A stretch of 64,000 bases of DNA from Campylorhamphus procurvoides. Lineage: Eukaryota > Chordata > Aves > Passeriformes > Dendrocolaptidae. Positions 1 through 11,024 of this stretch are shown here, in pieces. Below the pieces are notes generated by a model. That model searched no databases and was not told the DNA's origin. It saw only the letters and a program-made list of their open reading frames with translations. Location of the stretch: contig WBMV01003364.1 of assembly GCA_013396655.1 (NCBI GenBank), forward strand, positions 62,001 to 126,000, written 5' to 3'. Numbering within the stretch: the first letter of the stretch is position 1; each line of letters opens with the position of its first letter. The position numbers and the translations under genes were made by a program.

Positions 1-879
1 GCCCCAAACCCACTTCATTTCCCCCAAAATAAATGTCTCATTCTCCATTGAGCATCACTACACAGCTTGGGTGAGCAGTGCCCAGACCTGGAGGCTTTTC
101 AAATCCCACATCCCATAAAACTCCTTGGGATTAAAGCTCTGGGATTTATCCCAGAGCTGGCAGAAAAGCTCCCACCACCCAGGCTGCCACAATGGATCAG
201 TTTGGGGATACAGCATCATCCCCAGCAGCAATTTGGGGACCAGCTGCTGAAAAACACTCTGACCTTGGTTCCATCACTGCTGTGAACAGTGAAAAGCTCT
301 TGGCAGGACTCGTGGCCTGCTGGAAACGTTCCCCATCAGGTCAGTTGATTTATCAGGGGCACGACTTGCCTTTTAACTCTCATCTCCTCCTCTCCATTCA
401 AAGCCATTTTCTGGGCAAGCTCGACCTGTGGCCCGCAGCCTCCAGGGATCTGCCTTGGAAAGCAGCTTCCCAGCCTCAGGAAAAAAAATTAGCACGACTG
501 AAAATAAATAACAATGGCCCAGAGTTTTATTCTTTTTTCTCCACCAGGGGAAAATCACCCTCCTGTCTCAGCTCATCAGTACCGGCTCCGTTCGCTCCGC
601 CGGCACATCCCCACTCCTCTCGCCCTCACAGCCCCTTCTTCAAGGCTTTTTTTGGGTGCAGATCTGCCCTCCAACATCAGTAGGGTGCTGCCCTGGCTTG
701 ACACAACCCAGGTCCAAAAACGCCCAGGGTTTGCTGTGGCGCTGCCAGGGCCAACCCCCCACCCCCACCCCAGCAAAGTTCAAGGGATGGGGAGTTCACA
801 CAGTCCCACTCTACTCCCAAATGTCCTTAATTGCTGCCTCCGTGGGCTGCCAGCATGCAGCTGTGCCAGCACAGTATTT

Positions 880-1595
880 GGGTAGGTCCTACACTAACAC
901 AGCCTGTCAGAGCAGCCCTGAGGCCAAGGACTTAGGGGTGTTGGTGGATAAGAAGCTCAACATGTCCCAAGTATGCTGGGACCCCAAACCCCCGTGTCCT
1001 GGGCTGATCCCACAGCGGGGGCAGCAGAGCAGGGTGAGGGGATTCTGCCCCTCTGCCCACTCAGGTGAGACACACCTGCAGAGCTGCCTCTAGCTCTAGG
1101 GAATAACATCAGAAGGATGTGTGGAGCTGTTGAACCAAATCCAGAGGAGACCACAAAGATGCCCTACAGGCTGGAGCCCCCCTGCTCTGAAGCCAGGCTG
1201 GGAAAGCTTGGGCAGTTCACCTGGAGAAGGGAAGGCTCTGGGAAACCTGAGAGCCCCTTCCAGTGCCTAAAGGGGCTCCAGGAGAGCTGGAGAGGGACTT
1301 GGGACAAGGGATAGAGTGATAGGACAAGGGTGAATGGCTTCTCACTGCCAGAGGCCAGGCTTAGATAGGGTATTAGGAAGGAATTCTGGGCTGTGAGATT
1401 GGTGAGGGGCTGGGATGGAACTTCCAGAGCAACTGTGGCTGCCCCATCCCTGGAAGTGTCCAGGGCCAGGATGGACACTTGGCTTGGAGTCACCTGGGCT
1501 AGTGGAAGGTGTTCTTGACCATGGCAGGGGTGGGACTTGATGGGCTTTAAGGTCCCTCCCAACCCAAACCATTCTGTGATTCCATGATTATTTTT
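880..1595 (+). mobile_element. CR1 LINE fragment with end of ORF2 and 3' tail
   Basis: The longest CR1 piece. At 924-967 it encodes DLGVLVDKKLNMSQ, the hallmark end region of CR1 ORF2 (reverse transcriptase protein). It then continues through the 3' region: GGGACAAGGG, TATTAGGAAGGAATTCTGGG, CCCCATCCCTGGAAGTGTCC, and ends CCAACCCAAACCATTCTGTG plus ATTCCATGATT. Internal deletions are likely and the reading frame is broken, so it is a dead copy. Confidence 0.92.
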
Positions 1596-2339
1596 CTCAC
1601 AGCACCAGGACACATTCCCTGCCCCAGACCATTCCACGGAGGAGGAAGAGTGTGACCCCCTCCCCAGCAATTTACAAAATCCTTTCTGCTCCTGCATTTA
1701 CCTTTTCTGTGGGAAAAGTGTAAGGATCAAGTGCCCGGGTGGAGGTGAGGAAGTAACAGACTGGGAGCTGGGAGGCTCCTATTTATAAGCTTAACTGCAT
1801 CTTATTTTGCATCTGCCTCTGCTCTCCCTGTTCCTTGTCAGCACGGGTAAACCATGGGGTTGCTATTTATTTTCTGTTTTCCTTTATTGTCATCAAATGT
1901 GCACTGAGGATTTTTCCTGGCAGTGCTGGGGAAGCCAGGAACAGGCTCCTTCTGGGCAGAGCAATTACTCTCTTGACATCTTCACCTCCCTCCCAGCTGC
2001 CTGACAGGCCTTTCTATTTTCTCAGCTCTTTCAGGCATCTCCTGAGAAACAGAGCAGTTGTTGCAACAATAAAAATTAATACTTTGCATGCAACCCTGGG
2101 ATCCTGGTGCAGTCTCCATGCAGAGCTGGAGGCTTCCAGGAGGAAAAAGGGAAGGAAAAGCTGCTGCTGGAAGGGGGAACTGCCCCCAGATCTCCGCCCT
2201 GGCTCCAAAGGCTGCTCTGGTTTTGGTGACTTCAGCACCAGGGGTGGTGGTCACAGGTGATTGATCGTTGTCCCAAAGTGCTGATCCATGTTCCAGGGTA
2301 GATGGACGCATGGACAGAGGAATGGGAGGACTCCAACTT

Positions 2340-2508
2340 CAGGGCAGTAACAGAGATATTGTGCAGCATCTCTGGAGTGTCCAAGGATGGCCTGGACAGA
2401 GTTTGGAGCAACTTGGCCTAGTGGAATATGTCCCTGCCCATGGCAAGGGGTGGACCAAGAAGGTCTTTAAGCCTCCCCACTCAAACCATTCCACAATTCC
2501 ATGATTTC
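2340..2508 (+). mobile_element. CR1 LINE 3'-end fragment
   Basis: Sense CR1 terminus, diverged: GAGTGTCCAAGGATGGCCTG, GGAGCAACTTGGCCTAGTGG, TCCCTGCCCATGGCAAGG, and a terminal CAAACCATTCCACAATTCCA. Confidence 0.9.
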
Positions 2509-4284
2509 TGGTCCCATTCCCACTGTTGAGCATCTGCAACCACAATGGGGAGAGGGACAACAGGCACTAAAGCCCCAGGTTGCCATCCCACTATCCATAG
2601 GCAGGGGACACACACATATAACATACACAGTGTTATCCATATATTCCTAATCAGTCACAGCATCCTGCTGGGAACCAAGAGCCCATACACTCACCCCATC
2701 CCATGGGAACCCCTCCTATCCATGCTGTGATGCTCTACCAGCCCCTGCACACTCCTTGAGGTTATTTTTTTTAAATGCCATTTTAGGACTTGGGCAGGGG
2801 CAGCCGTGGATTTAGTCCTGAGGATTTATTCAATTCTTTGAGAATAAATCCAACAACCTTCCTTTCTCTGGGCTGGAACGTGAGCTCCTTCCAGATCCCT
2901 AAACACAGATAAACTCTGCAAGGTTATTCGGGGGAAGTATCAGATATTCCTGCTCTATTCTTGTCCTATTCTCCAGGCAGCCAATTTTGGCCACTGTTTG
3001 AGATAAAACCCTGGACTCCAGAGATATTTCCAGGTCTGCTCTGATCCACTATAGCTCCTCTCCCCCAAGCGATTAACCACTGCTGAACTCCCCCCCAAAC
3101 CAACCCAGACTCTGCTTAAAAACACCAACAAGCTGCTTTCTCCCTCCTGCAGCCCCCAAATTGGGGGGAGGTGGGGAGGAAGAGGGAGAAGATGGGTTTC
3201 TCAGCAGTTTGGTGCCTCCCACTGAAATCCCTCCATCTCCCTTTCGGGGTTTGGTTGTTTTAGAAGAGCTTTCTGCACATTAGTCATCCCCTCTCCCAAG
3301 TTGCATAACAGCACAGCTAAAAATTGCATCCTGTGGTAGCTCCTGCCCAGCCCTTCTTGCTCTGGTGGGAAGCAGATTTTGGAGGGTCCACCAAAGGTTT
3401 TCCACACAAGACAACCAGCTCTGCTATTGGGATGAGCTGCTTTCGGTGCTGGCAGGGTGGGGGGAAAGGAGAAGGTAGGATCTCCTGGGATCAGTTCTGG
3501 GGTTGATCCTCTGCTTAAAAACCCAAAGTCTGAGCATCTTGGTCTGAGTCAAGGGACAGGGTTTCATGCCTGGCTTGTCCAGAAAGTCAGGGTGTGATTT
3601 GACAAGTCATTTACAATTCAGAGACCATTGGAATCATGGAGGGTGACCTTCCCTCTGGCAGGGGATGGGGATATTCCAGTTCCTACTGCTTCAAGAGGGA
3701 AGAATGAGCCAGAGAAATGCCAGCATGAGCCACTGGATTCACTCAGTGCATGGATTTTTGGGTGATTCATGGACCTGCCCAGTTACTCCAACCATTTCCT
3801 ACAGGAATACACTTTAATTACAGAAATCCAAGGAATGCAGCTGCACCACCAACACACATATTCTGTCAGTAAGGGGTGAATCCCCAGTACAGCACAGGGG
3901 TCAGAAACCACTACAGGACACTCCAGGCAGACAATTGATGCAGCTCATCCCAATTTCTCCCCAAATCCCCCAAAGTTCCAGCTCCAGCACCACGTCTATG
4001 CAATGCTCAGCTCCTGCCATCCAGCCCCAGGATCCAGCTCATTGCACCAAGTCATTCCAACTGTTTTCTGCTTCTCTTCAGCTCTCACATGAAGGAAGAA
4101 AAGCAAAATAAAAGGGAAGAGCTTCTTGTTGGCCCTGTGGAAGGACTTGGAAGGGGTTGTTTTGGGGATGGAACTGGCTCTTTCCCACTGAGGGAAACTG
4201 AGGCACAGGGAGCCTGGGATGGAGCAGGAGGGTCCTGGCTGTGGGATGTGCCAGAATCCATCCTGGCTGCTTTCAGGTGCAGGC

Positions 4285-4370
4285 TCATGGAATCTCAGAA
4301 TCATTAAAGTTGGAAAAGGCCTCCAAGATCATCAAGTCCAACCTTTGCCCAGCCCCACCCACAGGGATCT
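4285..4370 (-). mobile_element. CR1 LINE 3'-end fragment, different subfamily
   Basis: Reverse complement of the CR1 subfamily ending AATCATTAAAGTTGGAAAAG, GCCTCCAAGATCATCAAGTC, CAACC. This terminus differs from the GGGTTGGAAGGGACC type seen elsewhere in the window. Confidence 0.9.
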
Positions 4371-7300
4371 TCACTCTGCATCATTCCCTGGGCTCCAGCT
4401 CCAGATGGGCCATGATGGAGTGGAAGGATCTGACCCCCAAAAGGCTTTATGGGGGTCCTTTCTTTTTAAAAAACATACACAAAACTAAGCTTTGCTCCCC
4501 AGAAAAGTCTCCAGGCCGCAGCCCTGACTTGCTCAGGGTGAGGAAGGAGGTTGAGAGAGCATCGAGGTGGGATTTCACTGCATGGCTGCACCCCTGAAAC
4601 CAGCCCCTTGCATCCCCAAACCCCATATAACAGAGAGAGAAATGAGCCAGAAATCAGGGACTGGAGGGTTTGCTGGAGTTCCAGAAGACACCTGAGATCA
4701 TCCAAAATTACCCCAAAAAACTAGTAAATGTGAGCAAAACCCAGCAGTGCAACAGGGAGTTTGGCACTGTAGCCTCATCCTCCTAAGGATAGGGAGGATC
4801 CAGTTCAAACCCAGCTCCCATTCCCATGGGAATGCTCTGCTCCACCACCCTGTATCCATCCCAAACAAGGATTCATCCCCCCTTTCCATTTAGGCATAAT
4901 TTCGTCTCAAATCTCTCCTGTCCCCACTGTTCAACACCAGCAGCAGCTTTCTCAGGGACCCTTACTCCTCTTTCCACCACCTCCCAGGTTCTCATGGGAG
5001 CATCCCTACCTATCATCCCAGCCTCTCCCAGGGCCCTCCAGCCTTCACAGGACCTCATGGTTTCCAAGGCCCATCCCTGAGGCTGGATAGAGAATCAGAC
5101 ACAATCTGTGAAAGAACAAGTGTGATTTAGGCAGAAAAAGGCACAAAACAAGAGGGGAACCACTGCTGGGCAGGGAACAGAGGTTTATTCATCTGTTGCC
5201 TCCAGAAATTTGAAGCTGGTTTTAAAAAAAAAAAAATCCGAACCTAAAATTATATGAACTCAGCCATTTCCAGCACGATGAGATATAATTTTATGAGCCC
5301 AAGTGCTACCAGTCCACAGGAGGGAGGGCTTGGCACCAGAGGGAATCACAGGCCTGGTTTATTTGGGATGAATAAGGTTTTAAGGGATTGGAAAATACCC
5401 CGAAATACTCCAGGAACAGTCCTGAGCACAAGGACGTGAGACAAGGTTAGTGGAGATGTTACAGCTCCTGCAAACCAGGGCAGGGGGAGCTGGAGAGGAT
5501 CAGAACCAGCTTCTTGCAGATGGAGATCCAGCTTGGACTCTGGAAACCAGAGCTGTTGGGAAGGAAGGGATGGAGCAACACGGCACAGAGCAGGGTCCAG
5601 GAGGTGTTTTAGAGGATGGAGGGGACAGGAGAGCAGGGGCTCTGCAGAGGACAGGGAGAGCTGCAGCGGGACGTGAGCGGGGCCAAGCCCATCGTGGATC
5701 CTGCCACACCAGCTATGCTGCTCAGGCTCCGGGATTTTCCATAGCCTTGGTGGAGAAAACACACAAGTTAGAGTCAAGCAGCCCCATTCCCAAGGCTCGG
5801 AAAGCTGGGAGCACTAGGGCGAGTGTCACCAGCCCCACACCCCAATCAACCCCCTAAAAAATTCAGGAAGGGCTTTTTGAGAGCAAAGATCCTCCAGACT
5901 TTTCTCCCTCCATTCGTGGAGCAGCACTGGTGAAATCCAGGACTTGGGAGTTTTCAATCCTGGGAGACCGAATCGCTTCTGGGGGGTGTTGGATTTTGCT
6001 TCCCAAATTTCTCTGAATGAGGGATGAAACTGAGGGGTTTGTGGGCTGAAGCAGACGGGGAAAAGCAGCAGAACTCAAACAAATATGGGATTTGGAAGGA
6101 GTTATTCCCATGCTTTGGGTTCTAAACCCCAAGCTGCTACTGACACCTTCCTGTGTGGAAAGGAGCAGGTAGATATGCTCATTATTTTCCATAAGGAATT
6201 GCATTAAAGAGCGAATATTTCTATTTCTTTAAGCATAGGAACCCTTCACACCCTCCCCAAAGAGCCAGGAATTGCTCCAGCTTTTACTGGAAAAGCAAAC
6301 ATCCAGAAGAAATGCCCTCATAGGTCAAAAGCCCTTTTTCCTGCTGGAAAGGCACTAAGTATTTGCATTGAAAATTGGATTTTTAGATGCAACCAGCAGC
6401 ACTGTTAAAGCTGAGTCTGTTCCCTGGATCCGCTGCCAAAGTATGGAAAATTAATGATGCTCCTGGCTGTGCTGAGCCCGATGTCCCTGTGCCTGCATCT
6501 TCCTGGGGGTGCAAACCCAGCCAAGCCTGAGCCTTTCCCAAGCACTAGCAGGATCCAGGGAAAGCAGGAGCATGGAAGTGAACAGGGGGAGCGGAGAGAT
6601 CAGCTCCTGAGAGCAAAAAACCAGGGTGATGGGTGGCCCTCTGGGCAGTGCCAAGCTTGGGATCCCTCCCTGTGCGCACCCCCACCCACCCAGACAGGGT
6701 GTTTATGGGGCATTTTGGGTTCTGCTTTGAGGATACTGGTCCAGCCAGGCTGGTTTAGTCTCGTATCACAGATTAATGTGATTGTTCCCACTGGAGCAAT
6801 CACAGCATCTCCCCAAGAAGGATGCTGAGACAAAGGCACCACCCGGAAAAGCCTCCAGAGCATTTTAAACCTGATTTCTATCCCCTTTTTATGTATTTTT
6901 CCTTAATCATTTCCCAGGTCCAGCACCCACCAGGGTGGATGAGGATTCTTCAACCCCTTCCCACCACTCAGTCCCCAAGGAATCTGCACATTTTCCAAGG
7001 AGAGGCAGGCCCAGGGGACAGAGGGACAAACCTGTTGCTGACTCCAGACAAGCTTTCCCAATCCCTGCAGTGGAAGCAGAAACAGAATCAGGCCCCGAGC
7101 TGAGGAGCAATTCCCTGATTTACCTTCTGGCTTGGATCCACACAGCAAGTGAGGAGGGAAGTAAGATGGCCCTGAGCTGGGGAAGACCTGGGGATGTGTT
7201 CCATCTACAGCAGCTGATGCAAAGATGCCCCGGCTACCAAAAACGCCAAAAAAATCTGCATTGGGCTCACCCGTCCTCAGCCCTTGCTCTTTTCCTGGGA

Positions 7301-8314
7301 GAGCTCTGGCTCTTTGGAGCACTCACATGTTTCCCTGCCACCCTGAGCCCTGTGTGTGGGAAGGGATCCTGCTGAGATCCAACAGTCCCTGAAAGCTTGG
7401 GATTCCCCTGGATCCAGCACCCAAACAGCTCCAGTTTGTCAGGAGGAGTTAGGGGTTGGAGTTTGCTGGAAGCCTTGGTGGTGAAACAATTTTATAGGGA
7501 TGCTCTTTGCCCTCTTGATCCAATCTCTGGATAAAAAAGAGATGGGAAAGGGCACAGGAATGGGGCCAAAATCACTCTGCTCTGTCTGATTAAGTCTCCA
7601 ACACCACAGTTTGGGACAGCACTTCATAAAGGTGTTGGATTCCCCCAGGGATCCTCTGCAACTCCAAGGGCAAACCTGCCCAAAGCCCAGTGCTCCATTC
7701 TCTCTCTCCATCGATTTATTCCCAAGCCACACTCACAAGAGCACCTGGGAAGCAGCTCAGGACTTCATCTCTGTAGTGGTTTCCCATCAAGCTCAGGGTC
7801 AGGTGAAGCCACAAAGCACCAGAGGGTTGTGCTCTGCTAATTGCCACTGGCAAAGTTCGTTAACAGAGAGGGAATCCCAGTAACTGCAGTGCTACCTGAG
7901 GTCACTAGGATTGTTTTATGAAGGGGTTTGCTGCCAGCAGAGAGAGTGAGGGCACACTGTGTGACACCCCAGAGGTCCTCCCAGAGGAATCATTCAGTGC
8001 ATGTGCAGGCACAGGCTGGAAGCCAGAAGCAGATGGGAAGGGAAAAAGCAGGGAGGCAGCAGTGTCCAGGAATGCCTGTTCTTGTTTATAACAGAGGCCT
8101 GGCATTGTGTCCCTGTGCCAGTGTAGGCTGGTCCTTGCTCCTCCCAGTCAGGCAGCACTGGTGGAAGCTCATGTGGGCATCCCCAGCTCCATCCCAGGTC
8201 AGGGCCCTGCACTGACAGTAAGAGACAGAGGGAAAAAGCAGCTGCACAAAGCTCTGTTTGGCCAGTGAGACAGAAACTTCTGCTGTGCCATGCTGATGTG
8301 CTGATAAAGGGGGG

Positions 8315-8427
8315 AAGGTATTTAAAAGATGTGTGGATGTGGCACCTGGGGGCATGTACAGGGCTGGAGGAGTGGTGGGACTCTACCCTGGAGCTCTTTC
8401 TCAACCTAAATGATTCCATGACTCCAT
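8315..8427 (+). mobile_element. CR1 LINE 3'-end fragment
   Basis: TTTAAAAGATGTGTGGATGT, GGCACCTGGGGGCATGTACA, GTGGTGGGACT and CTCAACCTAAATGATTCCAT follow the older CR1 3' consensus (same type as the piece at 32560). Confidence 0.88.
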
Positions 8428-10838
8428 CATAACTGACCTTGCTGGCATGGCGGGTGCTGGACTCATCCTGCCTCCATAATCCTCACATTTCAAAACAGCC
8501 TCATGCCAACATGTCTGGGCACAGCAGGACACACTTTTGGGAACTGCTGAAGGGAGGTGAGGGGTCTGAAGCCATTCCCAACAGCAAGGGAGCAAAGTGA
8601 CACGACTGGAAGCATCCATAGAGACAAGAAACACATTCCACATGAGAACTCACATAGGATCCTGTTCTCCAGGCCCCAGGTTCAAGGGGCAGTGAGCAAG
8701 TGTAACTCTTCTTTTTGAGCTGCCCCAACATGACCAAACACTGCAACTGGACTTGAATCATGATGGATATTGAGATCTGCAGCTTATTCCTGAACCAGCT
8801 CAATCTCCTGCTTTCCACAGCTTGCAGAGACACCACTACCTGTCCCAGGATCTGACAGATGGCCATCAGTGAGTCGGGCTCAGAACCAAGCTCATCTCAA
8901 TTTGCAGAGCTGCCAAGAACCCAGTACCCGTACAAACAGCCTCAGCAGGAAATAAATCAGGACTGAGGGAAGAGGAGCCTCTGTAGCTCCCAATGGCTCC
9001 TGCTCTGCCCCCTGGTCATCTCTGGTCACCTCTGGTCACCCCTGCCCACTGAAGCATTTCACCAGAGCAGCCGTGACTTCCTGGAACAGCATCCCACTGG
9101 TCTGTCCCTATAAGCAGGACACAGGTGTTGAGATTCCCTCTTCCCAAAAGTTCTCAAGCATGACTGAAGTCCCTCTGAATCCACCTTTCTCCAGGTGTGA
9201 CACTGTTTGAGCAAAGTGGTGGTAAGTGACCCTAACCCTCTATTTTAAATTGTAAAAACACTCTGACATCTGCAGGCAAGACACCAGAACATCCCAAAAA
9301 TTATCACCAAAGTATCCTTTCCAACAGATGCTGCTGCCACCATGCAAGGAGAGAAACCTCCTGTCTCCTGCAACCCAGAGATGGGATTTGCCAGCAATGA
9401 AAGTAGCTCTGGATCCTCAGCTCTGAGAGCTCCTCCAGGCTCCGGCAGGACCAGGTTCAAAAGCTTCAGCTGAAGAGATGCCCCACCTCAGCATTTTCTA
9501 AGGATGAAGATCAGCACTGGCTTTCATCCCTCTCCTTCCTCTCTTCCAGTTCAGCTTCCCCCTCTCAGTCTGAAGAAGGACTAGAGCTCCCTCACCTCTT
9601 CACATTAACAGGCATTAAGAAAAGAGACCAACTTCACAGGAAAAGGCATTTCCAGGAAAAAAACATGAAGCATTTCAAGCAAATATTTGATGTTTTTTGC
9701 CCAGAAATGAGCAAAGGTTTTCATTTTTTTCCCCTCTTTCTATAGCTGAGCCAGAATGCCAAAGGGAATCCTTGATTTCCCAGGAGGATACAACCAATTT
9801 GCTTCTACTACTGTGATAAATGTGATTGCCCCCAGATACCTCCCTGCATGCCCAGACCATCCAGTCTCTACCATCCCAAGCAGTTTTACAAGGAACAGAT
9901 CCCTAAGGGCCTCCAAAGCACCAGCAGGTCTTGGGGTGCAGCTCATCATCCCTTCTCCTGCCTGGTCCCAGCCCCAGGCACCATTTGCTCCAGCATCAGA
10001 TGGTAACAAGGAGCTGGAAGTAGGTCAGCTCTGCAGCCACATCATCCCACACCACCCTGGACACAAAAAACCCTGCAGAGCTAAAAAACAGAGCTGTGCA
10101 GTAAGAAATATCCCAGCAATTGAGGCTGCAGCTGGATTTTGTGGCACTGAATTTCCCCTCCTTTGGGGTGGAGTAGTGGGAGAGGAGTAAAGAAGGCTGG
10201 GACCAGGCAGACGAGGACTTTGTTTTGTCACGGTAGAAAGAGTTTTGTGTTTTCCTGAGTCATCTCCTCCTCAGTTTCCTATGGAAAACCTCAACACTTA
10301 AGCACAGCTCCATTTCCAAAGCCAGAGGAGCCTTTGTGGCAGAGCTTCTGGCAAGACAACACTTGACACATCACAGCTCCCCACGCTCAAACCCACCAAA
10401 AGCCATTGGAAGTGGAGAGGAAAGGAAAACCTGGGGATTTTTTTTTCTACTGAAAACCTTTTGGTCACCTTCAGTCACAACCTCAACCACATGCCCAGGA
10501 GAGATGGTCCCCTTGCACCACTCAGATATGGGGGTTGAAATCCACAGAGAAGAGTGGGAAAGGCAGGAGAATTTGGAGCACTGGAGAGCAAAAAACCTGT
10601 CCCCAAGGAGGGCAGCGCCACAAACAAGGGTGTCACAGGCCCCAAACAGGGGCAATCGGGGGACAAGAAAACAAAAAGTGTGAAGCCAGCATGGAGAGGA
10701 TGTGGTGGACAGAGATGAGGCAGATGGAGAGGCCGGAAGACGTGGATTTGGGGAGAAGAGAAGAGCCAGGCAGGTCGGTGGAGATGAACTCCTGCCTTGG
10801 ATAAACAATAAACCTCTACCTCTCTCCTCCAGCCATAC

Positions 10839-11024
10839 CTTTCTGGATGCCTCCATCAGCTGCACAGGAGAAGTCCCCCGTGGCCAGCAGGAAGCATGTG
10901 GAGGATTTCTTGTTCTTGTCCTGGGTGCTGGCGGGGCGCACAGGCCATTTCTCTTCATCTGTCAGCGACAGTGGCTGCTCCTCATCGGACAGCACAACGT
11001 TGGCCTCCCCATTCTGCTTGGAGT
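10839..11024 (-). CDS. KCNC4: KCNC4 coding exon 3: cytoplasmic C-terminal segment
   Basis: 186 bases, preceded by CTCCTTGCAG and followed by the donor GTATGG. It encodes residues 530-591: [16 protein letters not shown], then a diverged linker, then [20 protein letters not shown], which align with the human Kv3.4 tail. The exon ends one base into a glycine codon, as the human gene does before its last exon. If this donor is not used, the reading frame continues for MAGGER and stops at 10816, so a short intron-retention isoform is possible from the sequence. Confidence 0.9.

Larger units (their letters stand above)
1..10838. other. KCNC4 downstream region (3' exon/3'UTR and intergenic), no gene recognised
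   Basis: About 10.8 kb following KCNC4 exon 3. The last KCNC4 coding exon (about 29 residues in human) and the 3'UTR should lie here or beyond the window edge, but no match was spotted by eye. AATAAA on the minus strand occurs at several places, for example 5173-5178 and 5357-5362. Four CR1 pieces are listed separately. A short 10-bp triplicate (TGGTCANCTC-like) is at 9011-9042 and an A-run at 5223-5235. Otherwise nothing was recognised. Confidence 0.6.

Noticed and set aside
2229..2250. Possible REST/RE1 site starting TTCAGCACCAGGG
   Set aside because: Only the left half-site matches; the right half (GGACAGCGCC-like) is missing.
9220..9240. CCCTAACCCT, telomere-like
   Set aside because: Only about one and a half hexamers, not a tandem array.
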